Assembly: GCF_030651745.1 (NCBI RefSeq)
Contig: NZ_JAUSCC010000057.1
Location: 1-40,392 of the forward strand
From: Methylophaga sp.
Lineage (GTDB): Bacteria > Pseudomonadota > Gammaproteobacteria > Nitrosococcales > Methylophagaceae
Length of the DNA: 40,392 bases
Direction of reading: 5' to 3'
The position numbers were made by a program, and so were the translations under genes. Below are positions 16,007 through 24,212 of this stretch, one piece after another. Under the pieces are notes generated by a model. It had not been told where the DNA came from and searched no databases. It saw only the letters and a list, made by a program, of their open reading frames with translations. Every line of letters begins with the position of its first letter. Within the stretch, counting starts at the first letter, position 1.

Positions 16007-18019
16007 ATGGACAGTAAAGATATTTCCACGTTGCACGCTTCATGTATTCGCTTTATGCCGTTGGTAACGCAATACAATCACACGTTTCTTTCTCTGGGAG
16101 AGTGGTGGCAAAAGGTCACGCTTATCGGCAAAATCAATAGTCATTCGGTCACGCCAACCTTGATCGATGATATGGAGACCACACGACGCCATTTCAAAGA
16201 GTTACAAAGTAACCTCATCAATAATCTGGTGAAGGAGAACATACGCAAACTCGAATTAGAATGCAGTGCGCGAGCCCAAGTGGCCATTGATATTCTGATC
16301 CGAAATCTGTTTGAACGTACGGCAGATGTGGGGTTTCTGGCCACAGATGATGATATTCGTGCCTTTCTACGTGAATCTTCACCGACTGAACAACAACAAA
16401 GCGCCATTGTCGAACGTCTTCGACATTACACCGATAAATACAGCGTTTATGACGAGATAGTAATCCTCGATCCACAGGGTCGTGTTCGGGCAAATCTTGA
16501 TCAGACTAACCAGGTGGCAAGCAGCAACGATCCGTTGATTCGTGAAACTTTGGAAGCCACCCAACCCTATGTTGAAACGTTTCGCCGTTCTGATATTCAG
16601 TCTGGCCGACGGGCTGCCCATATTTTTTCAGCCCCTATCCGGGATGATGACCAGCATGGTGGTGCCGTGCTGGGTGTGCTTTGTCTTTGTTTTCGATTCG
16701 AGGATGAAGTAAACGGCATTTTTGCGAATCTGGTTAGTGATGATGAGATGATTGCCATTCTTGATCAGCATAATCGGGTGATAAGTAGCAGTAATGAGCA
16801 AATTCTGCCATTTGGTTACCGGGTTAGCGGTTCAGGTCAACGTGGGATCAATTTCATTGAACTGGATGAGCAGTATTACCTGTCGCATCAAAACAAAACG
16901 AAAGGTTATCAAGGTTATAACGGACTAAATTGGCTCGGTGTCATCATGCGTCCGGTGCAAAAAGCGTTTGCTGAAAAAAGCGCTACTACTAAAAATGATG
17001 CTGTTCAATTACAGCGCTCAAGTATCTTTTCACAGACCTTACAGAATATTGCCTACCATGCCGAACGGGTGGTTGATGACTTAAGTCTGGTGGTGCTCAA
17101 TGGGCAGATTGTTTCGGCCAAACGCAATGCAATTGAATTCATGCCAGTGCTGGAGGAGATCCGCACCATCGGTTACCGCACCAAAGGTGTCTTTGACGAG
17201 TCGATTAACGATCTCTGCAACACGGTGGTCAGTTCCTTACTCAGTGATGTGCAATTTCAGGCATTTCTCGCCGTCGACATTATGGATCGCAACCTCTACG
17301 AACGCGCGAACGATGTCCGTTGGTGGGCACTTACCTCTCGTTTTCGTGAAATCCTGGCTCAGCCGGGGCGCAGTCATCAGGATGATGCAACGCTCGCCGA
17401 GGTCCTGCAATACATCAATGGTCTTTACACGGTTTACACCGACCTGATGGTATTCGATACCAACGGCACCATCATTGCGGTATCCAACCTTGAGGAAAAC
17501 CACTTAATCGGCCAACCCATGCCCGATCACGATGTGATGAAAAAAGCGCTCGCCATCTCAGATTCAAAGCACTATACCGTTTCACCATTTGCCGCTACGC
17601 CACTCTATAACGGGCGACATACCTATCTTTATCTGAGTTCGATTCGTGCACCAGATAACCATAAGATTGTCGGTGGGATCTGCGTAGTCTTTGATGCTCA
17701 GCCGGAATTCATGGCGATGTTACAAGACGCATTACCCCGAGACAGCAGTCAACAAGTTCTCAGCGGTGCCTTTGGATTGTTCACCGATCGACACGGACAG
17801 ATCATCGCCAGCACCAATCCTGAATTATTACCAGGACAGACCTTGCTGCTCGAAAGTCATTTTTTTGAACTGGAAAATGGTGGGCGTGGTTCGGTTATTC
17901 TGGAATATAACGGCGATCAATATGCCGTGGGTGCCGCTATGTCAAAGGGGTATCGTGAGTATAAAACTACTGGGGATTATAAGAATGACGTGCTGGCGTT
18001 GATTTTTGTGCCGGTGTGA
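16007..18019 (+). CDS. Soluble tandem Cache-domain sensor-like protein
   Basis: This 670-residue protein consists of two homologous halves offset by about 328 residues. ILIRNLFERTADVGFLA (96-112) matches DIMDRNLYERANDVRWWAL (424-442). VYDEIVILDPQGRVRANL (147-164) matches VYTDLMVFDTNGTII (476-490). The GYQGYNGLNWLGVIMRP end of half 1 matches the GYREYK...LALIFVP end of half 2. The fold pattern is that of Cache/PDC ligand-binding domains. I see no signal peptide, no transmembrane helix and no kinase, GGDEF, methyl-accepting or CheW domain, so output is unknown. It ends right after the second Cache unit and may have lost an output domain. The next gene, 400 bases on, encodes a molybdopterin oxidoreductase; a functional link is inference. 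The start is supported only by a weak GGATGG. Confidence 0.82.
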   Translation: MDSKDISTLHASCIRFMPLVTQYNHTFLSLGEWWQKVTLIGKINSHSVTPTLIDDMETTRRHFKELQSNLINNLVKENIRKLELECSARAQVAIDILIRNLFERTADVGFLATDDDIRAFLRESSPTEQQQSAIVERLRHYTDKYSVYDEIVILDPQGRVRANLDQTNQVASSNDPLIRETLEATQPYVETFRRSDIQSGRRAAHIFSAPIRDDDQHGGAVLGVLCLCFRFEDEVNGIFANLVSDDEMIAILDQHNRVISSSNEQILPFGYRVSGSGQRGINFIELDEQYYLSHQNKTKGYQGYNGLNWLGVIMRPVQKAFAEKSATTKNDAVQLQRSSIFSQTLQNIAYHAERVVDDLSLVVLNGQIVSAKRNAIEFMPVLEEIRTIGYRTKGVFDESINDLCNTVVSSLLSDVQFQAFLAVDIMDRNLYERANDVRWWALTSRFREILAQPGRSHQDDATLAEVLQYINGLYTVYTDLMVFDTNGTIIAVSNLEENHLIGQPMPDHDVMKKALAISDSKHYTVSPFAATPLYNGRHTYLYLSSIRAPDNHKIVGGICVVFDAQPEFMAMLQDALPRDSSQQVLSGAFGLFTDRHGQIIASTNPELLPGQTLLLESHFFELENGGRGSVILEYNGDQYAVGAAMSKGYREYKTTGDYKNDVLALIFVPV

Positions 18020-18041
18020 GTGAGGTTTTTGTTTCAAGGGT

Positions 18042-18072
18042 ATGTTGGGTTGAATGCAATGAAACCCAACAT
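18042..18072. repeat. REP-like palindrome, copy 1
   Basis: Perfect 10-base arms (ATGTTGGGTT at 18042-18051 and its complement at 18063-18072) flank an 11-base loop, 22 bases after the tandem-Cache gene stop. A second copy with the same GTTGGGTT core lies at 20777-20803. There is no T run, so it is not a standard terminator. Such GTTGGGTT/AACCCAAC palindromes are often dispersed in intergenic regions. Confidence 0.8.
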
Positions 18073-18421
18073 CGACATTAAATCTCAATCCGGATTGTTA
18101 TCTTCCTCTAAAACTTCACGATGGCTTAATTCGTAATATGAAATATTAATCATATTTAATATGAGGCGGATCAGGATAAATTTCCTTATTTTCTGGGGTG
18201 TATTGATAATAAACCTTGCTGATCATTATAATCTCTGCAAAATCGTATTGATCAGTATTATGTTTAAAGTTGCATATTTAGCATAGTCATATCCGGCAAC
18301 GTTCAGCCGTTCTGATCTCAAAAAAATAAACCTGCGAGAAACCCACTTATCTGCCTTTCACTGCTTTTTACAGCGTTGATTGGGGGCTCTGCACTATATT
18401 TTCATTTCCCGGAGAAGAATT
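18073..18421 (+). promoter_or_regulatory. Long AT-rich leader region of the YdeP-type oxidoreductase
   Basis: This noncoding stretch of about 350 bases precedes the oxidoreductase. At 18135-18163 it holds three half-sites: AATATG (18135-18140), CATATT (18151-18156) and AATATG (18158-18163). The first pair forms AATATG-N10-CATATT and the second the palindrome CATATTTAATATG. These are plausible regulator sites. A GGAG at 18411-18414 is the ribosome binding site of the TTG start at 18422. No RNA gene was recognised. Confidence 0.5.
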
Positions 18422-20722
18422 TTGAGTCATTACAAACCCTATAATGGTCCGGCGGCAGGTTGGGGCGCCTTGATCAGCGTGACCAAGAATTGGATTGGTA
18501 GTAAAAATGCCTTGCACAATATCCGCGCTATGCTGAAAACCAATCAGGATCATGGACTGGATTGTCCAGGATGTGCCTGGGGTGAGACGCCTGAAAAAGG
18601 CATGATCAAATTCTGTGAAAATGGCGCAAAGGCGGTGAACTGGGAAGCTACTAGCCGTCGGGTAGATCCAGCCTTTTTCGCTAAACACAGCATCAGTGAA
18701 CTGTTACAACAAAGTGATCATTGGCTGGAATCTCAAGGCCGCATCACCCATCCTATGCGCTATAACGCAGAAACAGATCAATACGAACCAACGACCTGGT
18801 CTCAAGCTTTTGAGCTGGTCGCCCAGCATTTAAAAAACATGGATTCACCACATCAGGCCGAGTTTTACACCTCTGGGCGTGCCAGTAATGAGGCAGCGTT
18901 TCTCTATCAGTTATTTGTCCGTGCATTAGGTACCAACAACTTTCCTGATTGTTCGAATATGTGTCATGAAGCTAGTGGCATCGGCATGTCCGAAGCATTG
19001 GGTGTGGGTAAAGGCACGGTTGAGTTTGGCGATTTTGAGCACGCCGATGCCATCTTTGTTATCGGACAAAATCCAGGTACCAATCATCCTCGTATGCTTG
19101 AACCTTTGCGTGAAGCGGTACAACGTGGTGCACAGGTCATTTGTTTTAATCCTTTAAAAGAGCGTGGTCTGGAGCGTTTTCAGCATCCACAAAATCCACT
19201 GGAAATGCTCAAAAATGATTCCGAGCCAACCAATACCGCTTTCTTCAGACCCGCGTTGGGTGGAGATTTTGCCGCTATTCGGGGCATGGCTAAATTTCTT
19301 TGGCAGTGGGAAAAACAAGCACTGGCCAATGAAGGCGAAGCGGTATTTGATCGCGAATTTATCGCCGAGCATACCAGTGGTGTGGATGACTATCTCGACA
19401 TGTTAGATAACACCAGTTGGGAGTTAATCGAAACCCAATCCGGATTGAGCCTGGCGGAAATCGAAATGGCAGCCAATATGTATCGTAAAGCCAATCGCGT
19501 GATTATGTGTTGGGCCATGGGCATTACCCAACATGTGCATTCAGTAGCGACCATTCAGGAAATCATCAGTTTGCAATTACTGCGCGGCAACGTGGGTAAA
19601 CCCGGTGCCGGACTATCGCCAGTTCGTGGTCACAGTAACGTTCAAGGTGACCGCACCATGGGCATTGATGAACAACCACCAGAGTGGTTTCTCGATAATC
19701 TGGAAAAACGCTTTCAGTTCAAGGTACCGCGTGAGCACGGTCACACCACGGTACAAGCTATTGCAGCGATGGAGCAGGGTGAAATCAAAGTCTTTTTTGG
19801 GCTAGGTGGTAACTTTGTTCAGGCCGCTCCCGATACACCGCGAACCCATGCCGCGATGCAAAACGGTGAGCTAACGGTACATATTTCCACCAAGCTTAAT
19901 CGCAGTCATCTGGTGACTGGTAAAGATGCATTGATTCTGCCGTGTCTGGGACGAACCGAAATTGATTATCAAAAGAGTGGCAAACAAGGCATTACCGTCG
20001 AAGACACCTTCAGCATGGTGCATATTTCCTACGGACAGCTCAAACCATTCTCGCCTTTAATGAAATCGGAAGCCGCCATTATTGCTGGTATCGCCGAGGC
20101 CACCTTGGGTAACCAACCGGTCGACTGGAACTGGTTGATTGAAGACTATGATCGTATTCGCGATCTTATCTCCGAGGTGATTCCGGGCTTTGAAAACTTT
20201 AACGAACGAATTGCTAAACCGGGTGGTTTTTATCTGGGTAATCCGGCGGCCGAACGTAAGTGGCAAACCAGCACTAACAAGGCACGTTTTATGGCCAATC
20301 AATTGCCAGAAACACTGTTGCATTCGCAGATAACCGACAGTGGTGAACAAGCCGATTTAATTCTGCAGACCATGCGTTCACATGATCAATACAACACCAC
20401 CATTTACAGTCTCAACGATCGTTATCGGGGTGTGTATGGCATGCGGGATGTGATCTTTGCCAATGAAGCGGATATTCAGCGCCTAGGTCTGGAGCACGGC
20501 CAGAAAGTGGATATTTATTCATTATGGAATGATGGAAAACAACGCCGTGTCAGTAACTTCACTATTCTCAGTTATGACGTCCCGGCCGGGCAAGCGGCAG
20601 CGTATTATCCTGAAACTAATCCGTTGGTGCCGTTGGATAGTTATGGGGATAAAACGTTTACGCCAACATCCAAGTTTGTGGCAATTAAGATTGTGCCGAC
20701 TAAGGCTTTGAATGCGGCTTAG
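18422..20722 (+). CDS. FdhF/YdeP-family molybdopterin oxidoreductase
   Basis: This 766-residue enzyme aligns from end to end with E. coli YdeP, a formate-dehydrogenase-like protein of uncertain reaction linked to acid resistance. The N-terminus has three cysteines (C48, C51, C65 in DCPGCAW and CENGAK), as in YdeP, and not the usual four-cysteine cluster motif. The molybdenum-binding region has NFPDCSNMCHEASG, with C181 in the position used by cysteine or selenocysteine in formate dehydrogenases. The cofactor motifs GHNPGTNHPRML-type (here GQNPGTNHPRML), RGHSNVQGDRTMGI and MRSHDQYNTTIYSLNDRYRG are intact. The TTG at 18422 is chosen because GGAG lies seven bases upstream and the protein then starts MSHYKPYNGPAAGWGAL. 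No electron-transfer subunit is adjacent. Its substrate is unknown. Confidence 0.92.
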   Translation: MSHYKPYNGPAAGWGALISVTKNWIGSKNALHNIRAMLKTNQDHGLDCPGCAWGETPEKGMIKFCENGAKAVNWEATSRRVDPAFFAKHSISELLQQSDHWLESQGRITHPMRYNAETDQYEPTTWSQAFELVAQHLKNMDSPHQAEFYTSGRASNEAAFLYQLFVRALGTNNFPDCSNMCHEASGIGMSEALGVGKGTVEFGDFEHADAIFVIGQNPGTNHPRMLEPLREAVQRGAQVICFNPLKERGLERFQHPQNPLEMLKNDSEPTNTAFFRPALGGDFAAIRGMAKFLWQWEKQALANEGEAVFDREFIAEHTSGVDDYLDMLDNTSWELIETQSGLSLAEIEMAANMYRKANRVIMCWAMGITQHVHSVATIQEIISLQLLRGNVGKPGAGLSPVRGHSNVQGDRTMGIDEQPPEWFLDNLEKRFQFKVPREHGHTTVQAIAAMEQGEIKVFFGLGGNFVQAAPDTPRTHAAMQNGELTVHISTKLNRSHLVTGKDALILPCLGRTEIDYQKSGKQGITVEDTFSMVHISYGQLKPFSPLMKSEAAIIAGIAEATLGNQPVDWNWLIEDYDRIRDLISEVIPGFENFNERIAKPGGFYLGNPAAERKWQTSTNKARFMANQLPETLLHSQITDSGEQADLILQTMRSHDQYNTTIYSLNDRYRGVYGMRDVIFANEADIQRLGLEHGQKVDIYSLWNDGKQRRVSNFTILSYDVPAGQAAAYYPETNPLVPLDSYGDKTFTPTSKFVAIKIVPTKALNAA

Positions 20723-20776
20723 GGTTTGAAGTGATTTGATGAATTGAGGTGGGATTCTGGCTTATATCCAGAGTAG

Positions 20777-20803
20777 GTTGGGTTGAGCATTGCGAAACCC
20801 AAC
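20777..20803. repeat. REP-like palindrome, copy 2
   Basis: GTTGGGTT (20777-20784) and AACCCAAC (20796-20803) flank an 11-base loop GAGCATTGCGA. The arms and loop length match copy 1 at 18042-18072. The two copies bracket the YdeP-type gene, each 20-55 bases after a stop codon. Confidence 0.8.
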
Positions 20804-20880
20804 AATTCCAAATTTAAATTATGAACCCAACTGTTGAGATGAACACCAAACAACCACTTTTGTGTGGATAAAAAGCTGTC

Positions 20881-20900
20881 ATTCCCGCGAAGGCGGGAAT
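20881..20900. repeat. ATTCCCGC/GCGGGAAT short palindromic repeat
   Basis: Perfect 8-base arms at 20881-20888 and 20893-20900 enclose a GAAG loop. This ATTCCC...GGGAAT form resembles short dispersed repeats known from several proteobacteria (for example the dRS3 type in Neisseria). Only one copy is seen here. Confidence 0.7.
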
Positions 20901-20983
20901 CTAGTGACTGTTATAGGCTTGTGCTGAGTTTTTCGAAGTCTAACAAACTCATTGCTTCCATGACTTGGATCGCTGCCGCGGGG

Positions 20984-21366
20984 CGTTCATTTCTTTTGTT
21001 TGCCCAAAAGAAACGAACCAAAGAAAAGGGCACCCCATGTGTTGGCCTGCGGCTTCCCGATAAAAATACTTATCTCAGGGAAATCGAAAAAACTCGCTGC
21101 GCTCAGACATTCCGATTTCTAATCCTGAAATAACCATTTTTATCGGCAACACAAAAGGGGAATCCACGAGCACCACGCTTGAGTCAATCTCCTCGATGCC
21201 CTTTATACGAAGCCGAGCATCGCAGAGCTGGTCGGATCAGCATGGCGGTTGTTTGAGCGAAGCGAGTTTCCGTCATGCCCGACCAGATTGAGAAGCGCAG
21301 GGTACCCGCAGGGCGAGTATGGGCTGGCCTTTTTTGGTTCGTTTTTTGGCCACGCAAAAAATGAAC
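20984..21366. repeat. 383-base palindromic element with imperfect inverted ends (MITE-like)
   Basis: The ends, GTTCATTT...ACGAACCAAAG...AAAGG (20984-21028) and its imperfect complement (21328-21366), form inverted repeats. Inside are two further dyads. CGATAAAAAT (21058-21067) pairs perfectly with 21136-21145, with AAATCG (21081-21086) and CGATTT (21113-21118) nested within. CTGGTCGG (21229-21236) pairs with CCGACCAG (21278-21285). No transposase is encoded. It resembles a non-autonomous element or a large structured repeat; copy number elsewhere is unknown. Confidence 0.65.
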
Positions 21367-21439
21367 AGTGGGCTTTAGTCCACAATAAAAATCAAAAATA
21401 CCATTCAGTTATGTTTTAACACTTTAGCTAAAACTTGTT

Positions 21440-22189
21440 TCATTGAATTATGTGAAATGCTCCCATAAAGTGATTTAAATTGTTATTTCCTAAAAACCAA
21501 TTTTTGCGGTCGGGTGCTCGTGAAATTTTCAAATTTATAGTTGTTGATTTTGAATTGCTATAAAGAACTCCAGTATCCAGATATGTTTTTATTTGTACCG
21601 ATGGGATGATGAAAAATATATTAGAGCTTTCATCTCTAGCAACTAAAGCATAGTGAGTTTGACCATTTAAATTGGTTACGAAACTATCGTTTCTGATCGT
21701 GAATACCCATGAGTTAACATTATTACTTGCTGTTTTTACTTGTATGTTGAAGTACTTATTATTTTTCTCAGCCACCAAATCAACACCTTTATCAACAACC
21801 ATTATTGAAACGTTAAATTCTCGAAACATCAGTTCACTTGCAACAGCATACTCGCCACCTTTTGCTAAAAAAGCCTTGTCTGTGATCACTAGTATTGGTG
21901 GAGATGGTTTTTTGGTTCGTATTTTTTTTAAGCGATAAAGACCTTTCCTGAATGGTCCTACCTTTTCTTTCCCACCTTTACTAAGTACGCGAGAAAATTG
22001 TGAACCAGACTTTCTTTTAACTGTTGAGCTTAGAGCGCTGTTAATTTTTGTTTTGAGGGTTTCAAAATCAAGCCCCATGTTCATATTTCTAGAAATTGCT
22101 GATCGAGCTATTTCATCTACATGCGCTTGCTGTTTGGGCATGGTTTGCAGAACATCAGCAGCAATTTTAAGAAACGGTGATTCAATCAT
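21440..22189 (-). CDS. HTH plus PD-(D/E)XK nuclease-like protein
   Basis: This 249-residue product is counted from the ATG at 22189. Its N-terminal half resembles the HARE-HTH winged-helix domain of restriction enzymes and chromatin proteins (PFLKIAADVLQTMPKQQAHVDEIA, ending in RKGLYRLK near residue 87). A basic linker (KKIRTKKPSPP) follows. The C-terminal half has a PD-(D/E)XK pattern: GGEYAVASEL (E113), GVDLVAE (D137) and FNIQVKTA (Q150, K152), like group I intron-associated endonucleases. The catalytic set therefore looks complete. The start at 22189 has AGAGG upstream; an in-frame start at 22267 would add 26 residues without a ribosome binding site. The gene is visibly AT-richer than its neighbours and stands alone beside repeats, which suggests acquisition by transfer. 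A DNA target is not predictable. Confidence 0.72.
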   Translation of the reverse strand: MIESPFLKIAADVLQTMPKQQAHVDEIARSAISRNMNMGLDFETLKTKINSALSSTVKRKSGSQFSRVLSKGGKEKVGPFRKGLYRLKKIRTKKPSPPILVITDKAFLAKGGEYAVASELMFREFNVSIMVVDKGVDLVAEKNNKYFNIQVKTASNNVNSWVFTIRNDSFVTNLNGQTHYALVARDESSNIFFIIPSVQIKTYLDTGVLYSNSKSTTINLKISRAPDRKNWFLGNNNLNHFMGAFHIIQ

Positions 22190-22308
22190 GATGGAAAGCC
22201 TCTGAATTGTGATTTCGGTTTTATTGAGCTTCAAACCTAGTAAAGTAACCAAATAATCAAATATCAAACTGTTAAACTAACTTAATACCCCGTCAATATA
22301 AACTATCC

Positions 22309-23793
22309 ATGAAATACACCGACCTAAGAGACTTCATCACCAACCTGGAAAAACAGGGCGAACTTAAACGAATCACCACCGAGGTAGATCCCCATCTTGA
22401 GATGACGGAGATTTGTGATCGGGTGTTGCGTGCTGGTGGTCCGGCGATTCTGTTTGAGAACCCGAAAGGCAGCAAGATTCCGGTGTTAGCCAACCTGTTT
22501 GGCACGCCAAAACGGGTGGCGATGGGCATGGGTGAGGATTCGGTTGAGGCGTTACGCGAAGTTGGGAAGTTGCTGGCATTTCTGAAAGAACCTGAACCAC
22601 CAAAGGGCATGAAAGACGCCTGGGATAAGTTGCCGATCTTTCGTCAGGTGTTGAATATGGGCCCGAAGGTGGTGAAAAAAGCCCCTTGTCAGGAGCAAAT
22701 AATTGAAGGTGATGCGATTGATTTGGCTGAGTATCCGATTCAATTATGCTGGCCGGAAGATGCCGCACCGTTAATTACCTGGGGTTTGGTGGTCACCAAA
22801 GGGCCACATAAAACCCGGCAAAATCTGGGTATTTATCGTCAGCAGGTAATTGGTAAAAACCGGGTGATAATGCGGTGGTTATCGCATCGTGGTGGAGCGC
22901 TGGATTTTAAGGAGTGGCAGCAAACGCATCCTGGCAAACCGTTTCCGATAGCCGTAGTTCTTGGTTGTGATCCAGCTACCATTTTAGGTGCGGTTACGCC
23001 GGTGCCTGATACCTTATCTGAATATGCGTTTGCTGGTTTGCTGCGTGGCAGTAAAACTGAATTGGTGAAATGTATTGGCAGTGATTTGCAAGTGCCTGCC
23101 CATGCTGAGATTGTTTTGGAAGGTTTTATTTATCCGGATGATATGGCGCCGGAAGGGCCGTATGGCGATCACACTGGTTATTACAATGAAGTTGATAGCT
23201 TTCCGGTGTTTACCATTGAGCGTATTACCCAGCGTAAAAATCCGATTTATCACAGCACTTATACTGGTCGTCCACCAGATGAACCGGCAATTCTAGGCGT
23301 GGCGTTAAACGAAGTCTTTGTGCCGATTTTGCAGAAGCAGTTTCCAGAGATTGTCGATTTTTATCTGCCACCCGAGGGCTGTTCGTATCGTATGGCAGTG
23401 GTCAGCATGAAAAAACAATATGCCGGTCATGCCAAGCGGGTGATGATGGGCGTGTGGTCATTTTTACGGCAATTTATGTATACAAAATTCGTGATCGTCG
23501 TCGATGATGATGTGAACGTACGTGATTGGCAGGATGTGATTTGGGCCATTACCACACGGATGGATCCCGCGCGCGATACGGTGTTAATTGAAAACACGCC
23601 GATTGATTATCTGGATTTTGCCTCGCCGGTTTCGGGGCTCGGTTCTAAAATGGGCATGGATGCAACCAATAAACTGCCGGGTGAAACCAATCGTGAGTGG
23701 GGTAGACCGATTGAAAAAGATCCTGCAATCGTGGCTCGGGTCGATGCTATATGGTCTGAGTTGGGGCTAGATGAAGACGACTCAGCCCGGTAG
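22309..23793 (+). CDS. ubiD: 3-octaprenyl-4-hydroxybenzoate decarboxylase UbiD
   Basis: UbiD is the prenylated-FMN-dependent decarboxylase of ubiquinone synthesis. The 494-residue product starts with the family signature [22 protein letters not shown]. It retains [34 protein letters not shown], the active-site region [12 protein letters not shown] and [15 protein letters not shown]. Length matches E. coli UbiD. The partner flavin prenyltransferase UbiX is not in the window. It stands alone on the plus strand and overlaps the convergent MAPEG gene by 12 bases at the 3' end. The ribosome binding site is weak. Confidence 0.97.
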   Translation: MKYTDLRDFITNLEKQGELKRITTEVDPHLEMTEICDRVLRAGGPAILFENPKGSKIPVLANLFGTPKRVAMGMGEDSVEALREVGKLLAFLKEPEPPKGMKDAWDKLPIFRQVLNMGPKVVKKAPCQEQIIEGDAIDLAEYPIQLCWPEDAAPLITWGLVVTKGPHKTRQNLGIYRQQVIGKNRVIMRWLSHRGGALDFKEWQQTHPGKPFPIAVVLGCDPATILGAVTPVPDTLSEYAFAGLLRGSKTELVKCIGSDLQVPAHAEIVLEGFIYPDDMAPEGPYGDHTGYYNEVDSFPVFTIERITQRKNPIYHSTYTGRPPDEPAILGVALNEVFVPILQKQFPEIVDFYLPPEGCSYRMAVVSMKKQYAGHAKRVMMGVWSFLRQFMYTKFVIVVDDDVNVRDWQDVIWAITTRMDPARDTVLIENTPIDYLDFASPVSGLGSKMGMDATNKLPGETNREWGRPIEKDPAIVARVDAIWSELGLDEDDSAR

Positions 23794-24171
23794 TTGAATA
23801 CCGGCAAAAGCTAACAGATTCAACACCGCCATAATGATCAGCAGCCATATGGTCAATTGCATGCCAATTATCCGACGGGGAATGATGGCTTTACTGACCC
23901 CGTTGGCGTGAATCAATCGACCGATAATAAACAGGCTGCCCAGTAAATGGATTAACCAGATTGGGCCCTGGTTGAGTTCAAAAACGATTAACAACAGCAA
24001 ACCAATTGGCAGATATTCAACAGCATTGGCATGAGCTCTAATCGCGGCCAGGAGATCTTTATTCCCGCCATCGCCCAATGCCACTTTATGTAGACGTCGC
24101 AGAACAATGACATTGCGTGCTAAAGCGACGATGAGAAATGCTGCAAGCGCGATATAAATGGTGGCGTGCAT
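23782..24171 (-). CDS. MAPEG-family small membrane protein (YecN-like)
   Basis: This 129-residue inner-membrane protein has four predicted helices. The MAPEG signature region [20 protein letters not shown] matches the glutathione-binding family's conserved RAHxNxxE motif. Bacterial members are mostly uncharacterised; eukaryotic members act on eicosanoids and glutathione conjugates. It ends with a 12-base overlap with ubiD and lies downstream of the OFA transporter gene by about 40 bases on the same strand, so read-through is possible. Function here is unknown. Confidence 0.88.
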   Translation of the reverse strand: MHATIYIALAAFLIVALARNVIVLRRLHKVALGDGGNKDLLAAIRAHANAVEYLPIGLLLLIVFELNQGPIWLIHLLGSLFIIGRLIHANGVSKAIIPRRIIGMQLTIWLLIIMAVLNLLAFAGIQLPG

Positions 24172-24212
24172 AAACCCTAATCCCAGGCATTTAGTGAGAG
24201 TCTAAGGGTGCC

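Larger units (their letters stand above)
20723..21439. other. Gene-poor patch made of palindromic repeats
   Basis: No credible gene lies in these roughly 720 bases. They hold a GTTGGGTT palindrome (20777-20803), a CATTCCCGC-type palindrome (20881-20900) and a larger element with imperfect inverted ends (20984-21366). Each is listed separately. Open frames here run through the inverted repeats and match nothing I know. Confidence 0.75.

Noticed and set aside
18042..20900. A CRISPR-like array in the repeat region
   Set aside because: There are only two copies of the GTTGGGTT palindrome, 2.7 kb apart with a gene between, and no regular spacers or cas genes.
20864..21133. An 89-codon plus-strand open frame in the repeat patch
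   Set aside because: It runs through the ATTCCCGC palindrome and the left arm and central dyad of the palindromic element, has no ribosome binding site and resembles no protein; the frame is a by-product of repeat sequence.
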